From JAGXLC01 sp964461045 (GTDB lineage Bacteria > Bacteroidota > Bacteroidia > Bacteroidales > UBA12077): a DNA stretch of 64,000 nt. A program made the position numbers and the translations under genes. Positions 9,231-17,967 of this stretch are shown here, piece after piece. Numbering within the stretch: position 1 is the first letter of the stretch; the number at the start of each line of letters is the position of its first letter. The stretch lies in the NCBI GenBank assembly GCA_964461045.1, contig CAYWSJ010000001.1, positions 71,854 through 135,853 on the forward strand, read 5' to 3'. Below the pieces are notes generated by a model that worked only from the letters and a program-made list of their open reading frames with translations, did no database searches and was not told the origin of the DNA.

Positions 9231-9764
9231 TTAAATTTGGTTTGCCTTATTTTCAAGAATGGAAATTAATTCCCGGGTAAGAATTTCCTTTTTCTCTGAG
9301 AAGTTTTGTATGTTGTTTTTTAATTGGTCAATTAATGGTTCAATTTTCTCATTGTTTAAATAATCCATTGAACTGTCAACAACAGTTAGTGCCTCAAAAG
9401 CAATTTCATAATCATGGTTTATAAATATCTCTATAAATTTTTCAGGAATCCCGGAATAGTCCAGACCATTTTTCCAACAAGATGCTACAAGCCATGATAG
9501 TTTTTCAGAATATGTATCTTCCATATTTTCGAAAGCATATTCGATATATTTTACAAACTTTTCGGATTTAGTTTTTTCAAAGATTTTATTAAGTTTCTCA
9601 AGAATATCTGAATCTTCAGTATTAACAAATAATTCTATCAAATCGGGGATAAGTATTTCCAGCTTATCTTCTTTTATCTGTTCAATAGCCTTTAAAGCAT
9701 TACTTTTGTTAGTACTTTTAAGTTCTTTTTTTATCTCGTTGATTTTCTGTCTATTTTCTGCCAT
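9231..9764 (-). CDS. HEAT-repeat-like cytoplasmic protein, unknown function
   Basis: A 177-residue, lysine/glutamate-rich, mainly helical protein without signal peptide. Repeating helical pairs such as NALKAIEQIKEDKLEILIPDL and YEIAFEALTVVDSS suggest HEAT-like repeats, which usually mediate protein contacts. Homologues are common near the start of Bacteroidota operons but I know of no function. A TAnnTTTG box sits about 24 bases upstream on the minus strand. Confidence 0.72.
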   Translation of the reverse strand: MAENRQKINEIKKELKSTNKSNALKAIEQIKEDKLEILIPDLIELFVNTEDSDILEKLNKIFEKTKSEKFVKYIEYAFENMEDTYSEKLSWLVASCWKNGLDYSGIPEKFIEIFINHDYEIAFEALTVVDSSMDYLNNEKIEPLIDQLKNNIQNFSEKKEILTRELISILENKANQI

Positions 9765-9787
9765 AATGAATTAGTTTATTTAGCTCA

Positions 9788-9795
9788 CAAAATTA
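9788..9795 (-). promoter_or_regulatory. -7 box (TAnnTTTG) before the HEAT-like gene
   Basis: On the minus strand the bases read TAATTTTG, matching the Bacteroidota -7 consensus, 24 bases before the ATG at 9764. Confidence 0.45.
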
Positions 9796-9943
9796 ACACA
9801 TTTCTAATTTCTTTGAATATTTTTGGCTTTTATAAAATTTGTTGTTATTTTAGATTTCAAAATTAATTGGGAATTTTGGTAAAGTTTAAAGAAAAATTGT
9901 ATTTTTATTCCATTAATCACAAAACCTAATAAATACTTTGGTT

Positions 9944-10882
9944 ATGAATATTAAACTACTTCGACCGGTATTTGTCCTTTTTCTTGGATTCTTACTGGCT
10001 ACTTCACTAGGGTGTAAAAAAGAAAAAGATAAGGAAAAAGACTCCAAAGTTAAAGAAGATGTTATCACTGTTGATTCTGTTGATACAAAATTAGTACAGG
10101 ATGTAAAAGCAGTAAAAGAGATGTTTTACTCTATGCCATCTCCCCTGGAAGTGGCTATGATATTAAAACAGGCTGGAACAGAATATAACCCGGAACTTTT
10201 AAATCCGCTTGATAACAAATCAAAATATGTTACAAACAAAAGCATGGCTTTAAATCTTGGCGTATATACTACCGATTTAAGTTATTCAAGCCTTTATGAC
10301 CAGACACAAACCACAATAGATTACATTAATGGGGCGAAAAAGCTTGCTGAAGGACTCGGCTTACTTAATGCAATTAACAAAAATACAATTGAACGACTGG
10401 AAGCTAACGTGAACAACCGGGATATTATTCTCAATATTATCTCTGAAACCATAATGAATTCATCTTCCTTTTTTAAGGAAAATGACAGACAGGCAATTTC
10501 AACAATTGTTCTTGTTGGTGGTTGGATAGAAGGTTTATACATTGCCACTCATATTGTTGATGAGGATGTGACACAGGATGATATACAAAACAATGAATTA
10601 ATTGCCAGAGTAGCTGACCAGAAGCTGGCATTAAATACCATCATGAAGCTTCTGGAGAAAAACAAAGAAGATGAGAATATTCAGGATATTATGGCACAGA
10701 TAGAAGATCTGAAATCTGTCTATGATAAGATAGAAATAACTTCTTCCAAAGTAGTACCCGTAACAGATACACAAACAAATGTTACAACACTGAAGTCAGA
10801 GACTACCATCTCCATGACACCTGAAACATATAATAAGTTAAAGAACAAAATTGAAGTAATCAGAAGCAATTTTATATCATAA
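9944..10882 (+). CDS. Lipoprotein of an uncharacterised two-gene module (copy A)
   Basis: A 312-residue lipoprotein with lipobox cysteine in LLATSLGC followed by a highly charged KKEKDKEKDSK linker. The mature part is helical. It is clearly paralogous to the lipoprotein at 22465-23367: both share MPSP, LNP-x-N, YxTN, ALNxGVYxTDLxY, YDQ, TTIxY, KKLxExLGL, GGWIExLYI, QKxxLN and a C-terminal IExIR-xxx-IS. No catalytic motif is evident. I chose the ATG at 9944; the frame opens two codons earlier with TTG inside a TACTTTG promoter-like motif. The gene is 12 bases upstream of its small secreted partner, the same arrangement as in copy B. Function unknown. Confidence 0.85.
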   Translation: MNIKLLRPVFVLFLGFLLATSLGCKKEKDKEKDSKVKEDVITVDSVDTKLVQDVKAVKEMFYSMPSPLEVAMILKQAGTEYNPELLNPLDNKSKYVTNKSMALNLGVYTTDLSYSSLYDQTQTTIDYINGAKKLAEGLGLLNAINKNTIERLEANVNNRDIILNIISETIMNSSSFFKENDRQAISTIVLVGGWIEGLYIATHIVDEDVTQDDIQNNELIARVADQKLALNTIMKLLEKNKEDENIQDIMAQIEDLKSVYDKIEITSSKVVPVTDTQTNVTTLKSETTISMTPETYNKLKNKIEVIRSNFIS

Positions 10883-10894
10883 AAATATCTCATT

Positions 10895-11338
10895 ATGAAG
10901 AAATTACTGTATACTATATCTGCCCTTGTTATTCTTTTAAGTTTACCTTTTACTGGTAACAGTCAGTGTAAACATTTTGCCAAGCAAGTATGTAAAAAAG
11001 AACTGACTCCTTATATCCATGATGGAAACTATAATGCAGCAATTCTTACAGAAGGAGAGAGTGCGGAAATGTATAAAACATTCTATGCGGGACAGAATTA
11101 CCGGGTTTTTATATGCAAATCAGCTACTCTGCCCAACATACATTTTCAGGTATTGGATGTGAATCGAAATGTCCTTTATGATAACAAAAGCAATGATTTT
11201 AAGTCTAAATGGGACTTTATCCCTGAATCCAGCCAACAGTTGATTATTTCACTTAAGGTTAAAAATTCCGAAGAAAAACAGGAGGAACCTGTAAGTGGTT
11301 GTGTGGCAATTATGATTGGTATAAAAGAGAATCCATAA
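10895..11338 (+). CDS. Small secreted partner protein of the two-gene module (copy A)
   Basis: A 147-residue protein with a signal peptide (hydrophobic run ending TGNSQ). The mature domain looks like a small beta-sandwich. It is paralogous to the protein at 22022-22465: shared TFYxGxxYRxxxC, a V-D-x-x-x-N-x-LY-x-N stretch, and a C-terminal IGxK. It lies 12 bases after the lipoprotein and precedes a strong terminator, so the copy A unit is just two genes. No enzymatic motif seen; a binding or accessory role is a guess. Confidence 0.82.
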   Translation: MKKLLYTISALVILLSLPFTGNSQCKHFAKQVCKKELTPYIHDGNYNAAILTEGESAEMYKTFYAGQNYRVFICKSATLPNIHFQVLDVNRNVLYDNKSNDFKSKWDFIPESSQQLIISLKVKNSEEKQEEPVSGCVAIMIGIKENP

Positions 11339-11365
11339 TTAATTTTCATATTTTCTAAGAATTAT

Positions 11366-11394
11366 AAAAAAGCCTGGATATCTCAGGCTTTTTT
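11366..11394. terminator. Bidirectional rho-independent terminator
   Basis: Perfect stem of AAAAAAGCCTG and CAGGCTTTTTT with a 7-base loop; runs of A and T on the two sides let it serve both the copy A module (plus) and uvrA (minus), which converge here. Confidence 0.85.
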
Positions 11395-14207
11395 TATGTG
11401 ATCTTTTCAGGAAGTTTTTCTTTTAAAAACCTGCCTGTATAGGAATCTGATTTCATAGAAACTGTCTCCGGTGTTCCTTCTGCAATAATAGTTCCTCCAT
11501 TCTCACCACCCTCTTTTCCCAAATCAATCACCCAATCTGCACATTTAATAATTTCCATGTTGTGCTCTATAATAATAACAGTATGTCCTTTTCTTATCAG
11601 TTCATTAAATGCTTTCAACAAGTTGCTGATGTCATGATAATGCAGACCTGTGGAGGGCTCATCAAATAGAAATATTGTGTTTGCATTTTTATTATCTAAA
11701 CTTATAAAATAAGCTAATTTTATTCGCTGACTCTCGCCTCCGCTCAATGTGCTTGAAGGTTGCCCAAGTTTTAAATACCCAAGACCTACAGATTGAAGAA
11801 CTTTTAGTTTTTTGACAATTTTCTTATTAAAACTGTCATTGTCTGACTCAAAAAACTCAATAGCTTCATTGATCGTCATTTCAAGTACATCATAAATACT
11901 TTTTCCACTGTATTTTACTTCCAGAACTTCATCTTTAAAACGTTTGCCATTGCAGACTTCACACTTTAAAGTGACATCCGGCATAAACTGCATCTCTACC
12001 TTTATCGTTCCTTCTCCCTGGCACTCTTCACACCTTCCGCCTGCTGTGTTAAATGAAAAATGTGAAGGCTTTAAATTATTAATTTTCGCAGCCTGGCAGG
12101 AAGCAAATAGTTTTCTTATCTCGTCATAAGCTTTTATATACGTCACAGGATTTGAACGGGAAGATTTCCCTATTGGATTTTGATCGACATATTCTACGCT
12201 ATGAAGAAGGTCAAGATCTCCTCTTAAATCATCATATTTCCCCGGCCTTTGCCCTGTGCTCTTATAATAACGACTTAATAAGGGGAATAAAATATTTTTA
12301 ATAAGTGATGATTTCCCGGAACCACTTACACCAGTTATCAGTGTCATAATATTTAACGGAAACTTTACATCAATTCCTTTTAAATTATTCTCTCTTGCTC
12401 CGGTTATTTCAATATAATTATTCCATTTTCTCCTCTGAGCAGGTACAGAGATAAATTCAACATCAGACAAGTATTGTCCTGTATAACTTTCTCTACATTC
12501 TTTTATCTCATCCTGCGTTCCCTGAAAGACAACTTCCCCCCCCAGTCTTCCGGCATCGGGTCCAAGATCTATGATCTGATCAGCCGAGCGGATAATGTCT
12601 TCATCATGTTCTACAACAATCACTGAATTACCTATTTTTTGCAGGTGTTTCAGAACATCAATTAATTTTTCATTGTCCCTCGGATGTAAACCAATGCTTG
12701 GTTCATCAAGTATATACATTGATCCGACCAGGCTGCTGCCTAAAGAAGTGGCAAGGTTTATCCGCTGCGATTCACCTCCTGAAAGGGTAGAGGAGAGCCT
12801 GTTAAGAGTCAGATAATTCAAACCAACATTATTCAGGAAACTTAACCTGCTTTTTATTTCTGAAAGAATCCGCTCAGCTATTTGCTGGTCATGCTCATCA
12901 AGTTGTAATTCTAAAAAAAACTCATAAAGCTTATCAACAGGCATCAGAACTAGTTCAGTAAGAGATTTTCCACCAACTTTAACATATGCAGCTTCCTTCT
13001 TTAGCCTGGTTCCCTGGCATTCTGTACAGGTTGTCTTTCCCCGGTAACGTGAAAGCATAACCCTGTATTGGATTTTATACTTCTTTTTTTCAAGGTATTT
13101 AAAAAACCGGTCCAAACCATAAAAATGTTCATTTCCTCTCCATAAAAGTTCCTTTTCATCTTCTGACAGATCATAAAAAGGTTTATGTATCGGAAAATTA
13201 AACTTGTGAGCATTGGCTATAAGTAAATTTTTCCACTCTTGCATCTTTTCTCCTCTCCAGCAGGCTATTGCGTCTTCATAAATAGAAAGGCGCTTATCAG
13301 GAACTACAAGATCTTCGTCGATTCCTATTATTTTTCCGTATCCTTCGCATTTTGGACAAGCTCCCAGGGGATTATTGAAACTGAACATGTGAACACTTGG
13401 TTCTTCAAACTCAATTCCATCTGCCTCAAATTTATTGGAGAAAGTTTTTACCTTGTCAGGATTATCAGCGGAACGGACGATACAAGTTCCATAACCTTCC
13501 GAAAATGCAATCTCCGCGGAGTCAGCATACCGGGCTCTTGAATCTTCAGTATCCTTAATTTTTAATCGGTCGATAACTATATTTACATCATCTACAGGTT
13601 TTATATTAAAATTCGCAGACGAAAGATCCTTGGTTTTCCATATCTTATTGTTGATCTCAACACGTGTAATACCCTCGTATTCCCATAACTGAAGATGTTC
13701 TTCAAGGGTGGCTTTTTTGTTTTTTAAGGGAGCAAGCAACAAAACCTTTTCATTTTCAGGCAAAGAAACCAAAAAATCAACTACATCAGTGATGGTATCC
13801 TTTTTGACCATTTTACCCGATTTTGGCGAATATGTTTTACCAATCCTTGCATATAACAATTTTAGATAATCATAGATCTCAGTTGATGTTCCTACAGTAG
13901 AACGCGGATTTCTTGTGTTTACCTTTTGTTCTATTGCTATTGCAGGTGGAAGTCCGTGAATATAATCAACATCAGGTTTTTCTATTCGTCCTAAAAACTG
14001 GCGGGCATAAGATGACAAACTTTCAACATATCTGCGCTGTCCTTCTGCATAAAGCGTATCAAATGCCAACGATGATTTTCCTGAACCGGAAACCCCGGTA
14101 ACAACAATAAATTTATCCCTGGGAAGGCTCAGATCTATATTTTTTAAATTATGAACTTTCGCTCCATCTATTATAATATGAGAATTATCTTTGTTTTGGT
14201 TTGGCAT
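11394..14207 (-). CDS. uvrA: Excinuclease ABC subunit A
   Basis: Full-length UvrA of 937 residues. Two ABC ATPase modules are visible, each with Walker A GVSGSGKSS (about 38 and about 630) and signature LSGGESQRI, plus zinc-binding CxxC pairs (CPKCEGYG, CTECQGTR, CEECQGEG, CEVCNGKR). UvrA loads UvrB at DNA lesions for nucleotide excision repair. It appears as a single gene with its own -7 box upstream and a shared terminator downstream. No anomalies in conserved residues were seen. Confidence 0.98.
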   Translation of the reverse strand: MPNQNKDNSHIIIDGAKVHNLKNIDLSLPRDKFIVVTGVSGSGKSSLAFDTLYAEGQRRYVESLSSYARQFLGRIEKPDVDYIHGLPPAIAIEQKVNTRNPRSTVGTSTEIYDYLKLLYARIGKTYSPKSGKMVKKDTITDVVDFLVSLPENEKVLLLAPLKNKKATLEEHLQLWEYEGITRVEINNKIWKTKDLSSANFNIKPVDDVNIVIDRLKIKDTEDSRARYADSAEIAFSEGYGTCIVRSADNPDKVKTFSNKFEADGIEFEEPSVHMFSFNNPLGACPKCEGYGKIIGIDEDLVVPDKRLSIYEDAIACWRGEKMQEWKNLLIANAHKFNFPIHKPFYDLSEDEKELLWRGNEHFYGLDRFFKYLEKKKYKIQYRVMLSRYRGKTTCTECQGTRLKKEAAYVKVGGKSLTELVLMPVDKLYEFFLELQLDEHDQQIAERILSEIKSRLSFLNNVGLNYLTLNRLSSTLSGGESQRINLATSLGSSLVGSMYILDEPSIGLHPRDNEKLIDVLKHLQKIGNSVIVVEHDEDIIRSADQIIDLGPDAGRLGGEVVFQGTQDEIKECRESYTGQYLSDVEFISVPAQRRKWNNYIEITGARENNLKGIDVKFPLNIMTLITGVSGSGKSSLIKNILFPLLSRYYKSTGQRPGKYDDLRGDLDLLHSVEYVDQNPIGKSSRSNPVTYIKAYDEIRKLFASCQAAKINNLKPSHFSFNTAGGRCEECQGEGTIKVEMQFMPDVTLKCEVCNGKRFKDEVLEVKYSGKSIYDVLEMTINEAIEFFESDNDSFNKKIVKKLKVLQSVGLGYLKLGQPSSTLSGGESQRIKLAYFISLDNKNANTIFLFDEPSTGLHYHDISNLLKAFNELIRKGHTVIIIEHNMEIIKCADWVIDLGKEGGENGGTIIAEGTPETVSMKSDSYTGRFLKEKLPEKIT

Positions 14208-14232
14208 AAAAATTGAAATTTATATAACGACT

Positions 14233-14240
14233 CAAAATTA
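14233..14240 (-). promoter_or_regulatory. -7 box (TAnnTTTG) before uvrA
   Basis: The minus strand reads TAATTTTG 26 bases before the uvrA ATG, matching the Bacteroidota -7 consensus. No LexA-like palindrome was recognised. Confidence 0.45.
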
Positions 14241-14354
14241 GAAATGTTTTTTTAATTTTGATATTTGAAAATTTTTTATTTATTTGCAATTAATATTTAA
14301 AAAACACTAAAAAGGAGGATTGCTTATAGAAACACTATTACCCTGAACCAAATC

Positions 14355-14368
14355 TAAGGAGGTTTACT
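14355..14368 (+). promoter_or_regulatory. Strong Shine-Dalgarno for the sigma factor gene
   Basis: TAAGGAGG is followed by 6 bases and a GTG start. A match this long to the 16S 3' end is rare in Bacteroidota, where the anti-SD is normally sequestered. A second AAAGGAGG occurs at 14311-14318, 37 bases further upstream, with no credible start at the right distance. Confidence 0.75.
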
Positions 14369-14959
14369 GTGGTAACAAAAGAATATAGTGATCAGGAACT
14401 CGTTCGTCAATATTTGAACGGTGAGCAATCTAGTATAGAAAAACTCATCCGCAAATACAAGGACAAGGTGTATACTTATATTTTGCTTATGGTTAAAAAC
14501 GAACACCTTGCCCAGGATATTTTCCAGGAAACATTTATTAAAGTAATTAAATCCCTGCACAAAGGTAAGTACCAGGAAAGCGGGAAATTTGTTTCATGGG
14601 TGATACGAATTGCCCACAACTTAATAATTGACCATTTCAGGAAGAATAAACAAACAAGGTTTTACTCTAATGATGATTATGAAATGGATATCTTTAATTC
14701 TAAAAAGTTTTCTGATAAAACCATTGAAGATGATATTGTTAAGGATCAAATTGTGAATGATGTCAAAAAGCTAATTGAATATCTACCTGAAGAACAAAAA
14801 GAAGTGGTACTGCTAAGACATTACGGAGGGTTAAGCTTTAAAGAAATTGCTGAACAAACTGGTGTTAGTATCAATACTGCATTGGGTAGAATGAGATATG
14901 CCCTGATAAATCTGAGAAAACTTATAGATGACAAAAATCTGAATCTTAATGTTATCTGA
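14369..14959 (+). CDS. ECF-type RNA polymerase sigma factor (sigma-70 family)
   Basis: A 196-residue sigma factor with region 2 (about 10-85, including DIFQETFIKVIKSL and WVIRIAHNLIIDHFRK) and region 4 (about 125-185, with LPEEQKEVVLLRHYGGLSFKEIAEQTG and a helix-turn-helix). It directs RNA polymerase to a specific promoter set. Start is GTG, fixed by the strong Shine-Dalgarno 6 bases upstream. There is no adjacent FecR-type anti-sigma gene; the neighbour is a small acidic protein at 15092. This type is widely conserved as a housekeeping-like ECF factor in Bacteroidales, but its regulon is not visible here. Confidence 0.92.
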   Translation: MVTKEYSDQELVRQYLNGEQSSIEKLIRKYKDKVYTYILLMVKNEHLAQDIFQETFIKVIKSLHKGKYQESGKFVSWVIRIAHNLIIDHFRKNKQTRFYSNDDYEMDIFNSKKFSDKTIEDDIVKDQIVNDVKKLIEYLPEEQKEVVLLRHYGGLSFKEIAEQTGVSINTALGRMRYALINLRKLIDDKNLNLNVI

Positions 14960-15013
14960 TTTAAATTTTATCATTTAACAAATATAAGTTAAACTATAAA
15001 TGTAAATATTTTC

Positions 15014-15041
15014 AAGCCCCGGTTTTTTCTAATCGGGGCTT
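15014..15041 (+). terminator. GC-rich hairpin after the sigma factor gene (no U-tract)
   Basis: Stem AAGCCCCG / CGGGGCTT with a 12-base loop lies between the sigma factor stop and the small acidic gene. It lacks a following T run, so it may be a partial terminator, an RNA-stability element or a regulatory structure. Confidence 0.5.
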
Positions 15042-15091
15042 AAGAATTACGGAGTATTAAGCCTTCTCTTATATCCGGCTTATATATTAAC

Positions 15092-15391
15092 ATGAATACA
15101 TATCACCGTTTGTTAAAATTTGTTAATTTTTATAACAATAATTATTTCATTAAGCACGTTTTGAGAACAATCAATACGATAAAAAATGTGCTTATGAAAC
15201 ACACCTCTACACATCAGTTCTCCGGTGAGGACGCCTTATCTCTAAATTACAATCCCGAAAAGGATGAATTTAAAGATATAGATGAATTTTCTGCTATCTT
15301 TCATGGTTTAGACGACTGTTTTGAAGTGGATGATTCAATAACAAAAAAAATCATGGAATTTGCGAAAAGTTATCCTCAGGCAGGGAACTAA
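15092..15391 (+). CDS. Small acidic protein downstream of sigma factor, unknown
   Basis: Reads as 99 residues from the ATG at 15092, or 65 residues from the ATG at 15194. The basic, hydrophobic first 34 residues differ in character from the acidic rest (DEFKDIDEFSAIFHGLDD, then DDSITKKIMEFAKSY), so the downstream start is quite possible. No family is recognised. Its place after the ECF sigma gene and before a terminator makes a regulatory partner plausible, but that is inference from position only. Confidence 0.6.
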   Translation: MNTYHRLLKFVNFYNNNYFIKHVLRTINTIKNVLMKHTSTHQFSGEDALSLNYNPEKDEFKDIDEFSAIFHGLDDCFEVDDSITKKIMEFAKSYPQAGN

Positions 15392-15398
15392 AATAACA

Positions 15399-15424
15399 AA
15401 GGGTCTTCTAAAGGCCCTTTTTTA
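15399..15424. terminator. Rho-independent terminator between small protein and rsmE
   Basis: Stem AAGGGTC / GGCCCTT (one G-T pair) with 7-base loop followed by T6; it ends the plus-strand unit and overlaps the 3' end of rsmE on the other strand. Confidence 0.75.
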
Positions 15425-16126
15425 TTTTTCATTTATGAGATTAATGGTGTGACAAGCAACTATCCCTGCTGTTTCTGTTCTTAGCCTGCTTTCACCCAGG
15501 CTTACAGGTTGAAAAGAATTATTTAATGCCAGCTCTTTTTCTTCTTCGCTGTAATCTCCTTCAGGCCCGATTAGTATTGTTGCGTTTTTTCCTTTAATAT
15601 ATAGATTTTTTAAATGAGTTTTCTTTTGCTCATCACAAATAGCTATAAATTTCTTTCCCTGGATATTTTTACCTATAAAATCATTGAAATTAACTAACCC
15701 GTTAATTTTAGGTAAATAAGCTTTCATTGATTGTTTTAATGCGGCTATAACCACTCTTTGAAAACGATCTTGTTTGATATTACTTCTTTCTGAAAACCTG
15801 CAATTTATAAAAGTAAATTCATCTATACCTATTTCTGTGCACTTTTCAAGAAACCACTCAGTGCGTTTTATATTTTTTGTGGGAGCAATGGCCAGATGCA
15901 AATAGAATTCTTTTTTACCATATTCAGAAAACGACTCAAGAACCTGGACTTCACATTTTTTGGGATCCGGTATAGTAATTTGCGTTTTGTACAAATTGCC
16001 TTTTCCATCAGTCAGGTATACAACATCGCCTTTTTTAAGTCTTAATACTTTTATGCAATGCTTTGATTCCTCAAAGGATAAGATATATTTGTCAGATTCT
16101 AAACCCGGAATGTAAAATAATTGCAT
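15422..16126 (-). CDS. rsmE: 16S rRNA (uracil-1498-N3)-methyltransferase
   Basis: A 234-residue SPOUT-class methyltransferase of the RsmE family. Diagnostic motifs are ILIGPEGDYS and SLGESRLRTETAG near the C-terminus, which form the trefoil-knot SAM site, and an N-terminal PUA-like region (HCIKVLRLKKGD). It methylates U1498 (E. coli numbering) in 16S rRNA. It is divergent from the phosphoesterase at 16181. Confidence 0.95.
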   Translation of the reverse strand: MQLFYIPGLESDKYILSFEESKHCIKVLRLKKGDVVYLTDGKGNLYKTQITIPDPKKCEVQVLESFSEYGKKEFYLHLAIAPTKNIKRTEWFLEKCTEIGIDEFTFINCRFSERSNIKQDRFQRVVIAALKQSMKAYLPKINGLVNFNDFIGKNIQGKKFIAICDEQKKTHLKNLYIKGKNATILIGPEGDYSEEEKELALNNSFQPVSLGESRLRTETAGIVACHTINLINEK

Positions 16127-16138
16127 AAGAATTCACTA

Positions 16139-16146
16139 TTTTTGGC
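16139..16146 (+). promoter_or_regulatory. -7 box (TAnnTTTG) before phosphoesterase gene
   Basis: TATTTTTG, matching the Bacteroidota consensus, 34 bases before the ATG at 16181. Confidence 0.5.
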
Positions 16147-16180
16147 AAATTTACAGATTGTTGGATGAAAAAACAACGGA

Positions 16181-16690
16181 ATGAAACGAATTGGGCTACT
16201 ATCAGATACTCACGGATATATTGATCAAAGAACTCTTGAATTCTTCAATTCAGTTGATGAAATTTGGCATGCAGGAGATATTGGATCAATGAAAATTGCA
16301 GAGCAACTTAAGAATATAAAACCACTGAGAGCAGTCTATGGAAATATTGATGATACCTCAATCAGAAATACATATCCGGAAAAATTGTTTTTTACAGTAG
16401 AACAATGTAATATATTTATGACACATATTGGCGGATACCCGGGCAAATACAGTTCCGGTATTTTATCTGAACTGAAAGAAAAAAAGCCGGACCTGTTTAT
16501 TTGCGGACATTCTCACATATTAAAAGTTCAGTATGATCCAAAATTGAAAATAATGCATTTAAATCCCGGGGCAGCTGGCAGGCAGGGGTTTCACCTGGTA
16601 CGCACAGCACTTAAATTTAATATCAATAAGAACAAAATAGAGGAATTGGAAGTTTTTGAAATTGATCCTCGCAAAAAATCTGGTGTATGA
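16181..16690 (+). CDS. YfcE/MJ0936-type metallophosphoesterase
   Basis: A 169-residue protein with all metal-binding blocks of the small calcineurin-like phosphodiesterases: SDTHG (about 8-12), HAGDIG, GNIDD, THIG and CGHSH. Family members hydrolyse model phosphodiesters; the natural substrate is unknown. Its stop overlaps the next start by 4 bases (ATGA), indicating translational coupling to the RNA methyltransferase. Confidence 0.92.
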   Translation: MKRIGLLSDTHGYIDQRTLEFFNSVDEIWHAGDIGSMKIAEQLKNIKPLRAVYGNIDDTSIRNTYPEKLFFTVEQCNIFMTHIGGYPGKYSSGILSELKEKKPDLFICGHSHILKVQYDPKLKIMHLNPGAAGRQGFHLVRTALKFNINKNKIEELEVFEIDPRKKSGV

Positions 16691-17838
16691 AACAAACAAT
16701 GATAGCGAAAACTTTTTACGGCCTGGAAAATGTACTGGCCAGTGAACTTGAAAACATCGGTGCCGATAACATTCAGATCCTTAATCGTGCTGTTGAGTTT
16801 GATGGAGATAAGGAACTATTATACAAAGCAAATCTCTATTTGAGGACAGCTTTAAGAATAATAGTCCCGGTATTTAAATTCAGAGCTCAAAATTATGACG
16901 AACTATATGAATCTGCATTGCAGTTAAACTGGAATAAAATACTCACCCCGGAAGATACTTTCTTTATTGATGCAGTGGTCTTCTCAAAGCTTTTTACTCA
17001 TTCTCATTATGCTGCTCTCCGGTTAAAGGATGCTATAGCAGATCGTTTTTTTAAGAAATTTAACAAAAGACCTTCAGTTAGTAAAGAAAGTCCGGATTAT
17101 GTTTTTAATTTGCATATTACCAATAATCAATGTACTATTTCTCTTGACAGCTCAGGAGAATCCTTGCATAAACGCGGATACAAACTCAAAAATGTAAAAG
17201 CTCCTCTGAATGAAGTACTCGCTGCCGGACTAATAAAACTATCAGGGTGGGATAAAATGCAAACATTAATTGACCCTATGTGTGGATCAGGGACTATACC
17301 CATTGAAGCAAATTTAATCAGCAATAAAATCCCCCCGGGAATTTTCAGAAAAGAATTTGGTTTTCAAAAATGGCATACGTTTGATCAGGATCTTTGGAAA
17401 AAAATAGTGCGCAAGACTAATAAAGAGGTTTATACTTCAACAAAAATCATTGGGAGAGATGTATCCGAAAAAGCAGTTGATATTTCTAAAATAAACGCTG
17501 AAAATGCTTTTAATAAACAAAACATTGATTTTGCTGTTCAATCTTTGGAGCTTTTTAACCCTCCTGAAAATTATAATGGGATGGTTATTATGAATCCTCC
17601 TTATGATAAAAAGATGAAAAAAAGGGATATTGAATTGTTTTATAAAGAAATAGGAGATGTATTGAAGAAAAAATATGAAGGCTACATGGTTTGGGTATTC
17701 AGTTATAATAAAGAGGCTATGAAACAAATTGGTCTGCGGCCAACAGAAAAGCACACATTATACAATGGACCATTGAAATGCAGTTTTTATTGTTATCCTA
17801 TTTTTAGAGGTAGTTTACGCCAAAGAAAACTTGTTTAA
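16687..17838 (+). CDS. THUMP-domain class I RNA methyltransferase (RlmL N-terminal-half type)
   Basis: A 383-residue protein with an N-terminal ferredoxin-like/THUMP region (about 1-155) and a Rossmann methyltransferase domain carrying the SAM motif DPMCGSGTIPIEA and the catalytic NPPY (MNPPYDKK). It corresponds to the N-terminal methylase half of E. coli RlmL, which makes m2G2445 in 23S rRNA; the RlmK half is absent, as is common outside gammaproteobacteria. The RNA target is therefore probable, not shown. Confidence 0.9.
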   Translation: MKQTMIAKTFYGLENVLASELENIGADNIQILNRAVEFDGDKELLYKANLYLRTALRIIVPVFKFRAQNYDELYESALQLNWNKILTPEDTFFIDAVVFSKLFTHSHYAALRLKDAIADRFFKKFNKRPSVSKESPDYVFNLHITNNQCTISLDSSGESLHKRGYKLKNVKAPLNEVLAAGLIKLSGWDKMQTLIDPMCGSGTIPIEANLISNKIPPGIFRKEFGFQKWHTFDQDLWKKIVRKTNKEVYTSTKIIGRDVSEKAVDISKINAENAFNKQNIDFAVQSLELFNPPENYNGMVIMNPPYDKKMKKRDIELFYKEIGDVLKKKYEGYMVWVFSYNKEAMKQIGLRPTEKHTLYNGPLKCSFYCYPIFRGSLRQRKLV

Positions 17839-17915
17839 CTTTAATTTTGTGTGTATATTTAACCTTTAGTTATTCAAAAATATGGTTAAGAATAAATTTA
17901 TTGCCAATAAATTTT

Positions 17916-17923
17916 TATTTTTG
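17916..17923 (+). promoter_or_regulatory. -7 box (TAnnTTTG) before SiaB-like gene
   Basis: TATTTTTG lies 45 bases before the ATG of the SiaB-like gene, in a 129-base intergenic region. Confidence 0.45.
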
Positions 17924-17967
17924 TTTGAGGTCATCACACACAAAAAGGCATTAATATTTCAAGTTAT

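Noticed and set aside
14320..14346. Eight-codon mini-ORF (TTG start) after the first AAAGGAGG upstream of the sigma factor
   Set aside because: The TTG is only one base from the SD, too close for initiation, so a leader peptide is not supported.
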